A stretch of 64,000 nt of DNA, taken from NCBI GenBank assembly GCA_003417655.1, contig QVMW01000003.1:1-64000 (forward strand), read 5' to 3'. The notes beneath the pieces are model-generated. The model worked only from the letters and a program-made list of their open reading frames with translations. It ran no database searches and had not been told where the DNA came from. Source of the stretch: Rhodobacteraceae bacterium 63075. Lineage in GTDB: Bacteria > Pseudomonadota > Alphaproteobacteria > Rhodobacterales > Rhodobacteraceae. This document shows, in pieces, positions 23,631 to 32,464 of this stretch. Position 1 is the stretch's first letter; each line of letters starts with the position of its first letter. Both the position numbers and the translations under genes were made by a program.

Positions 23631-24517
23631 GCTGGTCCGTCTCCTGCACCACCAACGCCGCCAGCCAGGACATTGCCCGCTTCGCTGCGCATCACCTTTC
23701 GCTCGGCTGCGACAGGCTCTTTCTCTTCCTCGAAAAACCGCTCGAAAACGCCGCGCCGCTCGCCCATCCGAAGATCAATCTGCTGCCCGGAACGACAAAG
23801 CCCGAAGCGCTTCACAAGCGCCAGATGATCAACGCGGCGACGGCCTATGCGCAGGCGGAAACCGACTGGCTCGCCCATCTCGACATCGACGAGTTCATCC
23901 TCGCTGAAGTGCCTTTCGGTGCAGCCCTCGCCGCGCTGCCGCGCGCGGCGGAATGGGTCAGGCTTGCGCCGGTCGAGCCGCTCTGCCCAAGCACCGGCCC
24001 CATCCGTCACTACAAGCGCGCGCCCCAGCAGGCCGGCCTGCCGCGCAGCACGCTGGAGACGCTCTATCCCGACTACGGCCTCATGCTGCGCAGCGGGCTG
24101 ATCGCACATGCGGAAGGCAAGCCGGTGATCCGCACAGGCCTCGAAGGCGCGCGCGTCGGCATTCACAAGCTGCTGGGGCGCGGCAAAAGCAAGCCCGCCC
24201 TCCTGCCCGGCACGGCCCTTGCGCATCATCACGCCCCGGACTGGGCTGCATTTCAAGCCGCCCTGCCCGCGCGGCTCGCAAACGGCTCCTATGCCAGCGC
24301 GCGGCCCCAAGAGACATCCATGGCCGAGCTCATCGCGCTCACGCGTGCGGAGGGCGGCGATGCGGCGCTCAGACATCTCTACGACACCCTGCGCACCGAT
24401 ACGCTCGCGCACCGCGCAGCCCTTGAGGCGCAGGGGCTTTTGCTCCAGCATGATCTTGACCTGGACAGCAAGGCCAAGGCCCTTTTCCCCGCGCTCTTTC
24501 TCAGCGAGACGTCATGA
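23627..24517 (+). CDS. Glycosyltransferase family 2-like protein, first of a tandem pair
   Basis: This 296-residue protein has the arrangement of the Glyco_tranf_2_4/GT92-like group: an N-terminal SVSCTTNAASQDIARFAAHHLSLGCDRLF beta-alpha region and the metal-binding WLAHLDIDEFI motif (about 84-94, DxD). TTG at 23627 is taken as the start: it overlaps the stop of the preceding gene (TTGA), has AAGGA upstream and gives the family N-terminus SWSVSCTTN. The frame stays open upstream but only as a shadow. It overlaps the next gene by ATGA. Sugar donor and acceptor are unknown. Confidence 0.82.
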   Translation: MSWSVSCTTNAASQDIARFAAHHLSLGCDRLFLFLEKPLENAAPLAHPKINLLPGTTKPEALHKRQMINAATAYAQAETDWLAHLDIDEFILAEVPFGAALAALPRAAEWVRLAPVEPLCPSTGPIRHYKRAPQQAGLPRSTLETLYPDYGLMLRSGLIAHAEGKPVIRTGLEGARVGIHKLLGRGKSKPALLPGTALAHHHAPDWAAFQAALPARLANGSYASARPQETSMAELIALTRAEGGDAALRHLYDTLRTDTLAHRAALEAQGLLLQHDLDLDSKAKALFPALFLSETS

Positions 24518-25461
24518 CAGAAGATACGGCCAAATGGGGGATCGTCTCCACGATCAAGGCCCCCCTCGAAGAGATCGAACGCTTCGCCGCCCATCACCTC
24601 GAGCTGGGCGCGTCGCGGCTTTATATCTATCTCGATGACGACAATGAGACCGCCTTCAAATCCCTGAAAAAACACCCGAAAATTCGCGTCTTTCGCACGC
24701 ACGGCGATCACTGGCGCAGCAAGAGCCGCCCCGAAAAACACCAGGTCCGCCAGACCGCCAACGCCCGCCACGCCTATCGCCGCAAGGCCGGCGACGTGGG
24801 CTGGCTCGCCCATATCGATGTCGACGAGTTCCTATGGCCGCAGCGGCCCATCGCGGCCCAGCTCGCGGAGCTGCCGGAGACCTGCATGGTCGCCCGCGTG
24901 CGGCCCATCGAGGCGCTTTCAGCACAGGGGCAGGACCTGCCCGAAGGCGTCACCTGTTTCAAGGCCATGACCAATGACCGAAAGGCGCGCCAACGCGAGA
25001 GCGAGGCGATCTACCCGACCTATGGCACCCATCTCAACGGCGGGTTCCTGAGCCATGTCGCGGGCAAGCTCTTCGTGCGCACGGGCCACGCAGACGTGGC
25101 CTTCCGCATCCACAACGCGCTCTTCGGCGATGAGATGAACCCCGGCCAGCAGGAACTGCCCGAGATCGAGCTTTGCCACTTGCACGCGACCGATTATGCT
25201 CATTGGCTCGCACACTACCGCTACCGCCTCGAGCAAGGCGTCTATCGCCCCGATCTCAAGCCATCGCGCGCGGGCGGGCTGACGATGCACGCCTTGTTAA
25301 CCACCATCGAGGAGAGTGAAGGTGAAGCTGGTCTGCGTGCCTTCTTCGAAGAGGTCTGCACCGCCACGCCAGCCCTGCGCGCGCGGCTCGAGGCGCACGG
25401 ATTGTTGCGCTGCTACGCGCTCGATCTGGACGCAAAGCGGATGCGGCACTTTCCCGTTTGA
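24514..25461 (+). CDS. Glycosyltransferase family 2-like protein, second of a tandem pair
   Basis: This 315-residue protein is a paralog of its upstream neighbour. Both share the N-terminal pattern I-RFAAHHL-LG--RL and the WLAHIDVDEFLW motif (DVDEF carries the metal-binding Asp residues). Further family-like features are YPTYGTHLNGGFLSHVAGKLFVRTG and a C-terminal RYRLEQGVYRPDLK stretch. It overlaps the previous gene by ATGA. A weak GCCG/CGGC hairpin follows the stop. The pair probably resulted from tandem duplication with divergence. Acceptor unknown. Confidence 0.85.
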   Translation: MTEDTAKWGIVSTIKAPLEEIERFAAHHLELGASRLYIYLDDDNETAFKSLKKHPKIRVFRTHGDHWRSKSRPEKHQVRQTANARHAYRRKAGDVGWLAHIDVDEFLWPQRPIAAQLAELPETCMVARVRPIEALSAQGQDLPEGVTCFKAMTNDRKARQRESEAIYPTYGTHLNGGFLSHVAGKLFVRTGHADVAFRIHNALFGDEMNPGQQELPEIELCHLHATDYAHWLAHYRYRLEQGVYRPDLKPSRAGGLTMHALLTTIEESEGEAGLRAFFEEVCTATPALRARLEAHGLLRCYALDLDAKRMRHFPV

Positions 25462-25490
25462 GCCGGATTCGGCCTGAAATTTATGTTTGA

Positions 25491-25519
25491 TTGACCCTGC
25501 CTGCGCTTTTCTCTATACG
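25491..25519 (+). promoter_or_regulatory. Promoter for the RhlE-type helicase gene
   Basis: TTGACC (25491-25496) and TATACG (25514-25519) are separated by 17 bp, a good sigma70-type promoter. The transcript would start near 25526 and have a leader of about 90 nt. Confidence 0.65.
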
Positions 25520-25616
25520 CTGGCTGCGAGATCACAAGAGCGCTAGGCTGGGTCACACGGGCCCGATCTCACTCAGACGCTGCGGGCCAAGACGTGTCCG
25601 TAAACAACGGATACAA

Positions 25617-27104
25617 ATGACCAAATTCTCTGATCTGAATCTCAACAAGAAGGTTCTCAAAGCCGTGGCCGAAGCAGGCTACGAAACCCCCACACCCATT
25701 CAGGCCGGCGCGATCCCGCCCGCGCTCGAAGGGCGCGACGTGCTCGGCATCGCCCAGACCGGCACAGGCAAGACCGCCAGCTTCACGCTGCCGATGATCT
25801 CGCTTCTCGCCCGGGGCCGCGCCCGGGCGCGCATGCCGCGCAGCCTCGTGCTCTGCCCCACCCGCGAGCTCGCCGCGCAGGTCGCCGAGAACTTCGACGC
25901 CTATGCCAAGCATGTGAAGCTGTCCAAGGCGCTGCTCATCGGCGGTGTCAGCTTCAAGGAGCAGGAAGCCGTGCTCAACCGCGGCGCCGATGTGCTCATC
26001 GCCACGCCCGGCCGCCTGCTCGACCATTTCGAGCGCGGCAAGCTCATTCTCAACGACGTCAAGATCATGGTCGTCGACGAGGCGGATCGGATGCTCGACA
26101 TGGGGTTCATCCCCGATATCGAGCGCATCTTCGGCCTCACCAATCCGCTGGTGCGCCAGACACTCTTCTTCTCGGCCACGATGGCGCCCGAGATCGAACG
26201 GATCACGAATACCTTCCTGTCCGCCCCCGAGCGCATCGAGGTGGCCCGGCAGGCCACGGCAGGCGAGAACATCACGCAATCGGTGTTCATGTTCAAAGCC
26301 TCGCGCAAGGACCGCGAAGGCACCGAGAAGCGCAAGCTCCTGCGCGATCTGATCGCCCGCGAAGGCGACGATCTGCGCAATGCGATCATCTTCTGCAACC
26401 GCAAGTCCGAGGTGGACACCGTTGCCAAGTCGATGAAGAAATACGGGCTTGATGCGGCGGCGATCCATGGCGATCTCGACCAGTCACAGCGCATGAAAAC
26501 GCTCGACGGCTTCCGTGACGGGACGCTGAAATTCCTCATCGCCTCCGATGTCGCCGCGCGCGGCCTCGACATTCCCAATGTGAGCCATGTCTTCAACTAC
26601 GATGTGCCGAGCCATGCCGAGGACTACATTCACCGGATCGGCCGCACCGGCCGCGCCGGCAAGAAGGGCACGACGATCATGCTCTGCGTGCCCCGCGACG
26701 AGAGGAACCTCGCGGATATCGAGGCGCTGCTGAAGCAGGAAATCCCGCGCGCCGAAGCGATGGCGCAACCGGGCAAACCCGAGGCAGAAGCCGAGGCCAA
26801 GACCGAAACGCGCGACGAGAAACCGGCGCGCAGCCGCTCGCGCGCCAGAAAAGACGACGCACCCAAGGCCGATGACGCACCCAAGCAGGAAAGCCGCGGC
26901 CGCGGCAGATCCGAGAAGAGCGACTCCAGCAGCAAGCCGGCGCAAGACAAGCCTGCCCAGGAAAAGAGCCGCAGCTCGCGCGGCGGCTCCAGAGGCAGCG
27001 GTTCGAGAGACGCAGGCAAGGGCGGCAACAACCAGCCCGTCGGCCTCGGCGATCACCTTCCCGGTTTCATCGCCCGAAGCTTCGAGGAACGCCTCGACAA
27101 TTGA
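25617..27104 (+). CDS. DEAD-box RNA helicase, RhlE type
   Basis: This 495-residue protein unwinds RNA duplexes in ATP-dependent ribosome assembly or RNA decay. All core motifs are present: Q motif (YETPTPIQ), AQTGTGKT (46-53), PTRELAAQV, TPGRLLDH, VVDEADRMLDMGF, FSATM, DVAARGLDIP and HRIGRTGR. After about residue 380 comes a long low-complexity tail of Lys, Arg, Ala, Ser and Gly that is typical for RNA-binding extensions of RhlE-type proteins. ATG 25617 begins the MTKFSDLNL family N-terminus; the ribosome site is weak. The long leader could hold cold-responsive control, which is only a suggestion. Confidence 0.93.
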   Translation: MTKFSDLNLNKKVLKAVAEAGYETPTPIQAGAIPPALEGRDVLGIAQTGTGKTASFTLPMISLLARGRARARMPRSLVLCPTRELAAQVAENFDAYAKHVKLSKALLIGGVSFKEQEAVLNRGADVLIATPGRLLDHFERGKLILNDVKIMVVDEADRMLDMGFIPDIERIFGLTNPLVRQTLFFSATMAPEIERITNTFLSAPERIEVARQATAGENITQSVFMFKASRKDREGTEKRKLLRDLIAREGDDLRNAIIFCNRKSEVDTVAKSMKKYGLDAAAIHGDLDQSQRMKTLDGFRDGTLKFLIASDVAARGLDIPNVSHVFNYDVPSHAEDYIHRIGRTGRAGKKGTTIMLCVPRDERNLADIEALLKQEIPRAEAMAQPGKPEAEAEAKTETRDEKPARSRSRARKDDAPKADDAPKQESRGRGRSEKSDSSSKPAQDKPAQEKSRSSRGGSRGSGSRDAGKGGNNQPVGLGDHLPGFIARSFEERLDN

Positions 27105-27118
27105 GGCGACTTGCGCAC

Positions 27119-27147
27119 TTGCGCTGGCTCTCATGGACGCCTAGATT
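27119..27147 (+). promoter_or_regulatory. Candidate promoter for the HD-domain gene
   Basis: TTGCGC (27119-27124) and TAGATT (27142-27147) are 17 bp apart, about 75 bp before the ATG at 27223. A 17-codon open frame (27154-27207) lies in the leader, with no good ribosome site. Confidence 0.4.
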
Positions 27148-27222
27148 GGGAATATGAAGGAAGGGCTCTGCGCCATGCATTCCCTCTTTCTTCCACCTAT
27201 CACCTGAAAAATTGGAAAACTC

Positions 27223-27783
27223 ATGCTGACACATCGTTTCGACGATGCCTTGGCCCATGCGTCTGCGCTGCATCGTAGCCAGACCCGCAAGGGCTCGGGC
27301 ACCCCATATATCGCACATCTCATGTCGGTCTCCGCCCTTGTCCTGGAATATGGCGGTGACGAAGATCAGGCGATCGCCGGCCTTCTGCATGATGCGGTCG
27401 AGGATCAAGGCGGCATGGCGACCCATGCCGAGATCACCCGCCGCTATGGCCCACGCGTGGCGTCCATCGTGCTCGAATGCTCCGACAGCGACGGCGAAGA
27501 AAAGGCTGCGTGGCAGACGCGCAAGGACGCCTATATCGCCGGCGTTGCAACCAAGAGCGACGACGCGGTGCTGGTGACAGCCTGCGACAAGCTGCACAAT
27601 GCCACCTCAATCCTGCATGACCTGACGAACCTTGGCGACGCTCTCTGGTCGCGATTTACGGCCGGGCGAACCGGGACACTCTGGTATTATCGCGCCTTGT
27701 CCGATGCGCTAAGCATGCGCCTGCCCGGCCCGCTGACGGACAGGCTGTCGCGCACCATCAGCGCCATCGAAGAACAAGCCTGA
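27223..27783 (+). CDS. Small HD-domain phosphohydrolase (SpoT/MESH1-like)
   Basis: This 186-residue single-domain protein matches the HD superfamily branch that includes the hydrolase half of RelA/SpoT and MESH1. The metal ligands are visible as His32 (YIAHLMSV), His56-Asp57 (GLLHDAVED, with the following Glu-Asp pair typical of the ppGpp hydrolase branch) and Asp122 (ACDKLHNATS). It may hydrolyse ppGpp, NADPH or a related nucleotide; there is no synthetase domain. It stands alone, and its stop lies in a hairpin shared with convergent rnj. Confidence 0.85.
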   Translation: MLTHRFDDALAHASALHRSQTRKGSGTPYIAHLMSVSALVLEYGGDEDQAIAGLLHDAVEDQGGMATHAEITRRYGPRVASIVLECSDSDGEEKAAWQTRKDAYIAGVATKSDDAVLVTACDKLHNATSILHDLTNLGDALWSRFTAGRTGTLWYYRALSDALSMRLPGPLTDRLSRTISAIEEQA

Positions 27784-27797
27784 CCCGCGTTCAGGCT
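27777..27797. terminator. Hairpin over both stop codons of HD gene and rnj
   Basis: AGCCTGA (27777-27783) pairs with TCAGGCT (27791-27797) around a 7-nt loop. Each arm contains one of the two stop codons of the convergent genes. No T-run follows on either strand, so a role as bidirectional terminator is possible but weak. Confidence 0.45.
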
Positions 27798-29458
27798 ATC
27801 CGGCTGACGATCACCGTGACTTCCGGCTTCTTGCCGATCTCGTCGAGCGCCGTGCGCCGGGCGATCTTGCGCAACTCCTGCTCGATCTTGTCGTCGTCCT
27901 TCAGCGTCGCCGCCTTGGCCCGCCCGAGGAATTGGCTCATGTCCTCTTCGAGCACCTCGACAAGTGGCGCGCCGCTGCGGCCCGTCTCCGGCAGCCCCAT
28001 CAGCTCGCACCAGGGCTCGCCCAGCGGCGTGTCGTCCTCGTCGACGATGAGCGTGACCACGACATGCCCGTTGAGCGCCATGCGAATACGGTCGCGCACG
28101 ATCCCGTCAAGCGCGCCCACCTGGGTCGAGCCGTCAAGATAGCGCCGGCCCGTCTCGATATACTCGGCCACGCGCGGCGCATTGCCGGAAAGGTCGATCA
28201 TCATACCGTTGACCGCCACGACGCTCGCACGCCCGGCGGCCTCGGTGATCTTCGACAGCTCGCGCAGGTGCCGGTGCTCGCCATGCATCGGGATGACCAT
28301 CTGCGGCTCCATGAGCTCTTGCGCCTTTTCGAGGTCGGGCCGGTTGGCATGGCCCGAGACATGGTAGAATCCGTCGTTATCATCGAAGACATCGACACCC
28401 ATTTCCGAGAACTGGTTCATGATCGAGATGACACCCCGCTCGTTGCCGGGGATTGTCTTGGAGCTGAACAGGAACAGATCCCCCTCTTTCATCTCGATCC
28501 CGTTGAACTTCCCGCGCGCAAGCTGCGCGCTGGCTGCACGCCGCTCGCCCTGGCTGCCCGTGACCAGCAGCATGAGGTTCTCGCGCGGAATGTCGCGCGC
28601 CTCCTCGATGCTGACGACCTTCGGAAAGGAGCTGAGCACGCCCGTCTCCACGGAAGCCTCGACCATCCGGCGCATGGCCCGGCCCATCAGGCAGATCGAG
28701 CGCCCGGCCCGCTCGCCGGCCTCGGCCAGCGTGCGCACGCGGGCGACGTTGGAGGCGAAGGTGGTCGCCACGACCATCCTCTCGGCCCCCTTGATCAGCG
28801 CCTCGATATTGCCGCCGAGCTCGCTCTCCGAGCGCCCGGGATTCTTCGAGAAGACATTGGTCGAATCGCAGATCATCGCCTTGATCCCGTCTTTGGCGAT
28901 GTCTTTCCAGAGCGCCTCGTCGAAGCTTTCGCCGACGAGTGGCTGGTGATCTATCTTGAAATCGCCGGTGTGGAAAAGCCGCCCCCCCGGCGTTTCGATC
29001 AGAAGCGAGGAGCTTTCCGGGATCGAATGCGACACCGGCACGAAGCTCACCTTGAAAGGCCCTGCCTCCACGCTCTCGGGATAGGGCGATACGGTCGTGA
29101 CGCTGTCCTCGGCAAAGCCGTGTTCGCTGAGCTTGCGCCGGGCGATATTGGCCGTGAAGGCCCGCGCATAGACGGGCGCGCCCAGCTCTGAATAGAAGTG
29201 CCCCACCGCGCCGACATGGTCTTCATGCGCATGGGTGATGAACACCGCTTCCAGACGGTCCTTGCGCTCGGCGAGCCAGGCCATGTCCGGGAAGATAAGG
29301 TCGACACCCGGCGTCGTGTCCATGTCGGGGAAGGTCATGCCCAGGTCGACCAGGATGAGGCGCTCGTTGTCCTCGGGCCCGTAGCCATAGACATAGGCGT
29401 TCATGCCAATCTCGCCTGCGCCTCCCAGCGGGAGGTAGATCAATCGTTCGGTGCTCAT
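27791..29458 (-). CDS. rnj: Ribonuclease J
   Basis: RNase J is a metallo-beta-lactamase/beta-CASP nuclease with endo- and 5'-to-3' exonuclease activity, used in rRNA and mRNA processing in alphaproteobacteria. The 555-residue protein has the N-terminal LPLGGAGEIGMNAYVYGYG, the zinc motif HAHEDH (76-81), a LFHTGDFKID motif, the beta-CASP TTFASNVARV and SGHANRPD, and the PMHGEHRHL motif. Length is normal. It is the last gene of the minus-strand unit beginning at nuoA and overlaps coaX by ATGA. Confidence 0.95.
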   Translation of the reverse strand: MSTERLIYLPLGGAGEIGMNAYVYGYGPEDNERLILVDLGMTFPDMDTTPGVDLIFPDMAWLAERKDRLEAVFITHAHEDHVGAVGHFYSELGAPVYARAFTANIARRKLSEHGFAEDSVTTVSPYPESVEAGPFKVSFVPVSHSIPESSSLLIETPGGRLFHTGDFKIDHQPLVGESFDEALWKDIAKDGIKAMICDSTNVFSKNPGRSESELGGNIEALIKGAERMVVATTFASNVARVRTLAEAGERAGRSICLMGRAMRRMVEASVETGVLSSFPKVVSIEEARDIPRENLMLLVTGSQGERRAASAQLARGKFNGIEMKEGDLFLFSSKTIPGNERGVISIMNQFSEMGVDVFDDNDGFYHVSGHANRPDLEKAQELMEPQMVIPMHGEHRHLRELSKITEAAGRASVVAVNGMMIDLSGNAPRVAEYIETGRRYLDGSTQVGALDGIVRDRIRMALNGHVVVTLIVDEDDTPLGEPWCELMGLPETGRSGAPLVEVLEEDMSQFLGRAKAATLKDDDKIEQELRKIARRTALDEIGKKPEVTVIVSRIA

Positions 29459-30234
29459 GTATTGCCCTGCTCTTTGTTGTAGGCGTGAATGATGCGCAGC
29501 CCGTGCTGCGTCAGGTCATCCTCGATCGTGTCGAAAAGTTCTTCGCCCTGCGCGAATAGCGGGGCCAGCCCGCCCGTGCCGATCACTTTCATCGGCACGC
29601 CGTATTCCTCTTTTACGCGTCTCGTCAGCCCCCTGACAAGCCCCACATAACCCCAGAAGATGCCCGATTGGATACAGGCGACGGTGTTTGTCCCGATCAC
29701 CTTGTCGGGCTGGGTGATGTCCACATGCGGCAGCGCCGCCGCGCCCTGGTGCAGCGCCTCCAGGCTCAGGTTCACGCCCGGCGCGATGACCCCGCCGACA
29801 TAGGCCCCATCGGCCGCAACCACGTCGATGTTGGTTGCCGTGCCGAAGTCGATGACCATGGTGTTGCCGCCGTGCCGGTCAAAGCAGCCTGCGGCGTTGG
29901 CCAGCCTGTCGGGGCCGACGCCGGTCCCCGGATCGACCCTCGGGGGCACCGGCAGCAGGCATTCGGGCTTGCCCACGACGAGCGGCCGGCAGCCGAAGAA
30001 CCGGTCCGAGAAGACGCGCAGATTCCAGACGACGCGCGGCACCGTCGAGCTGATGACCACGTCGGTGATCTCCGCCTCGATCCCGTAATGCTTGATCAGC
30101 GTCGAGAACCAGGTGAAATAGGCATCCGCCGTGCGCGCGTGATGCGTCGAGGTGCGCAAGGTGCAGAGCCATTCGGAGCCGTCCCAGATCGAGAAGACCG
30201 TGTTCGTGTTGCCGCAATCAATGGCCAGAAGCAT
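29455..30234 (-). CDS. coaX: Type III pantothenate kinase
   Basis: CoaX phosphorylates pantothenate in the first step of coenzyme A synthesis. The 259-residue protein begins LLAIDCGNTNTVFSIWDG, the ASKHA phosphate-binding motif, and has GPDRLANAAG, VIDFGTATNIDVV and GGVIAPGVNLSLEALHQGAAALP motifs of the family. ATG 30234 is supported by GAGGAGGG upstream. It lies between birA and rnj; the ATGA overlap with rnj shows translational coupling. The birA-coaX neighbourhood is common in alphaproteobacteria downstream of nuoN. Confidence 0.95.
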   Translation of the reverse strand: MLLAIDCGNTNTVFSIWDGSEWLCTLRTSTHHARTADAYFTWFSTLIKHYGIEAEITDVVISSTVPRVVWNLRVFSDRFFGCRPLVVGKPECLLPVPPRVDPGTGVGPDRLANAAGCFDRHGGNTMVIDFGTATNIDVVAADGAYVGGVIAPGVNLSLEALHQGAAALPHVDITQPDKVIGTNTVACIQSGIFWGYVGLVRGLTRRVKEEYGVPMKVIGTGGLAPLFAQGEELFDTIEDDLTQHGLRIIHAYNKEQGNT

Positions 30235-30251
30235 GTCAGGCCCTCCTCTTG

Positions 30252-30995
30252 TCAGAAAAAAACATCCGCCGCCGGAATGCTCTTTTGGCCCTGGGCCGTC
30301 CTGAGCACGAGATGCCCGGCGGCGTCGATGGTCTCGAAGGTGCCCTGCCATTCCTCGCGCATCGCGCGGGCGCGGATCGGCTGGCCGAGCTTTGCGGCAT
30401 GGGCGAGCCAGGCCTCGCGCACCGGGGCGAAACCATGGGTGCGAAACCGCGCCTCCCAGGGCGCGAAGGCGGCGGCGAGATGGGTCAGGAAGCTTTCCGG
30501 GTCCATCTGCGCCTGTGTCTCGGCGGCGAGCGCGACGGGCCGCACGGCCCCCGCCTCGACCTCGCCTGCGCCGGGCGCATGGGCGAGGTTCACGCCGATG
30601 CCGATCACCAGAGCCTCGCCTGCCGTCTCCAGCAGGATGCCGGCCAGCTTGCCGCCGCCCAGCAGCACGTCATTGGGCCATTTGAGCGCAAGCTGCGCCC
30701 CCGGCCCGGCCACGGCGCGCACGGCGTCATAAAGCGCAAGCGAGGCCACGAAGGAGCGCAGGCCCATCTGCGCCGGATCGCCCAGCCCCGGCAGGACGAG
30801 GCTCGCGCCGAAATTGCCCTGCCCCTGCGCCCAGGCCCGCCCGCGCCGCCCGCGCGGGGCCGTCTGCGCCTTCGCGAAGATCCAGGTGGGCGCGGAAAGC
30901 CCGCCGGCAAGGCGCAGCGCCTCGCCCTGCGTGCTCGGCAGGGTCTCGTAATCCCGCCGTGCATAACCCTCGGGCCAGGCCGTTTCGCGCTGCAT
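30252..30995 (-). CDS. birA: Biotin--[acetyl-CoA-carboxylase] ligase, monofunctional
   Basis: This 247-residue enzyme activates biotin as biotinyl-AMP and attaches it to carrier domains such as that of methylcrotonyl-CoA carboxylase and acetyl-CoA carboxylase. The catalytic region is visible as LPSTQGEALRLA, the adenylate loop GRRGRAWAQGQGNFGASLV and LKWPNDVLLGGGKLAGILLET. It lacks the N-terminal winged helix of E. coli BirA, so it is not a repressor. It begins 11 bp after nuoN. The biotin-dependent mccA product of this window is a likely substrate. Confidence 0.94.
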   Translation of the reverse strand: MQRETAWPEGYARRDYETLPSTQGEALRLAGGLSAPTWIFAKAQTAPRGRRGRAWAQGQGNFGASLVLPGLGDPAQMGLRSFVASLALYDAVRAVAGPGAQLALKWPNDVLLGGGKLAGILLETAGEALVIGIGVNLAHAPGAGEVEAGAVRPVALAAETQAQMDPESFLTHLAAAFAPWEARFRTHGFAPVREAWLAHAAKLGQPIRARAMREEWQGTFETIDAAGHLVLRTAQGQKSIPAADVFF

Positions 30996-31006
30996 CGAGA
31001 CGCCGA

Positions 31007-32452
31007 TCAGTTCACCAGCGCCGCAGCCGCGGTGGCCGCCGCCCCGTCAATACCGAAGAGGCTGATGACACCGACGAGCATCAGCAGGGCGGAGCCCATC
31101 AGCAGGCTCCAGAGCACGGGCGAGGCATTCTTGCCATCAAGCGCGCTGGTGTTCTCCTCGCCGAAATACATCAGGTAAACGATGCGCAGGTAGTAATAGG
31201 CCCCGATGGCCGAGGCCACGGCGGAGGCGACGACGAGCCAGACCAGGTCGGCCTCGATCGCCGCGCGCCAGACGCCGAGCTTGGCGAAAAAGCCGAGCAT
31301 CGGCGGCACGCCCGCAAGGGAGAAAAGCAGCACCAGCAGCGCCAGCGCCTTGCCCGGCTCCACGCGGGAATACATGCGCAGCGCATCGATCTCCGTCACG
31401 GGCCGCCCGTCGCGCTCCATCGACAGGATGAAGGCGAATGTGCCGATATTCATGGTCACGTAGATCGCCATGTAAGTTAGCATCGCCTCGACGCCGAGCA
31501 CCGTGCCCGCCGCGAGCCCGATCATCGCGTAGCCCATATGGGCGATGGACGAGTAGGCCATCAGCCGCTTGATGTCGCGCTGGCCGATCGCGGCGATCGC
31601 GCCGAGGAACATCGACAGGACCGACAGCACCACGAGCACCTGGCTCCAGTCCTGCCCGACCCCGCCGAAGGCGTCATGCAGCACGCGCGCGAAGAGCGCC
31701 ATGGCGGCGACCTTGGGCGCGGTGGCGAAAAAGGCCGTGACCGGCGTCGGCGAGCCCTCGTAGACATCCGGCGTCCACATGTGGAAGGGCACGGCGCTGA
31801 CCTTGAAGGCCAGGCCCGCCATGACGAAGACGAGGCCGAAGAGCAGGCCGAGCGGCGCATAGCCCTCGCCCGCCGCATCGATGATCCCCGAGAAGAGCGT
31901 TGTGCCGGCATAGCCGTAGACGAGCGACGCGCCGTAGAGCAGCAGGCCCGAGCTGAGCGCGCCGAGGACGAAGTATTTGAGGCCCGCTTCCGTCGAGCGC
32001 AGACTGTCGCGGCGCATCGCGGCGATGACGTAGAGCGAGAGAGATTGCAGCTCCAGCCCCATGTAGAGCGCCATCAGATCGCCCGCCGAGACCATGAACA
32101 TCATCCCCACGACGCTGAGCGCAACGAGGATGGGATATTCGAACTTCATCATTTCGTGGCGTTCGAGGAAGCCCATGCCCATGACGAGAACAGCCGCCGC
32201 GCTGAGCAGGATCACCACCTTGGCGAAACGCGCGAAGGCGTCGTCCTGGAACATGCCGCCGAAGGCCTCGCGGGCCGCCCCGTCGCCGCCCAGGCCGATC
32301 CAGAGCGCCAGGGCGAGGAACAGGCCAGCCGTTGCCCATGTGATGAGCGGCGCCAGCTTGTCCTTGCTCGTGTAGACCGCCCCGAGCAAGGCCAGCATCG
32401 CATAGACGGCAATCACGATTTCCGGCAGGATAGTAGTCAGATCAGCCTGCAT
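31007..32452 (-). CDS. nuoN: NADH-quinone oxidoreductase subunit N
   Basis: NuoN is one of three antiporter-like proton-pumping subunits of complex I. The 481-residue protein has about 14 membrane helices, with the functional residues of the family in [29 protein letters not shown] and the ending [13 protein letters not shown]. It follows nuoM with a 12-bp gap and is the last nuo gene, followed by birA. Assigned by order and sequence. Confidence 0.96.
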   Translation of the reverse strand: MQADLTTILPEIVIAVYAMLALLGAVYTSKDKLAPLITWATAGLFLALALWIGLGGDGAAREAFGGMFQDDAFARFAKVVILLSAAAVLVMGMGFLERHEMMKFEYPILVALSVVGMMFMVSAGDLMALYMGLELQSLSLYVIAAMRRDSLRSTEAGLKYFVLGALSSGLLLYGASLVYGYAGTTLFSGIIDAAGEGYAPLGLLFGLVFVMAGLAFKVSAVPFHMWTPDVYEGSPTPVTAFFATAPKVAAMALFARVLHDAFGGVGQDWSQVLVVLSVLSMFLGAIAAIGQRDIKRLMAYSSIAHMGYAMIGLAAGTVLGVEAMLTYMAIYVTMNIGTFAFILSMERDGRPVTEIDALRMYSRVEPGKALALLVLLFSLAGVPPMLGFFAKLGVWRAAIEADLVWLVVASAVASAIGAYYYLRIVYLMYFGEENTSALDGKNASPVLWSLLMGSALLMLVGVISLFGIDGAAATAAAALVN

Positions 32453-32464
32453 ATCAGTTCTCCG

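Noticed and set aside
27154..27207. 17-codon leader peptide before the HD-domain gene
   Set aside because: The frame exists but has no ribosome site, no run of one amino acid as in attenuators and no alternative hairpins.
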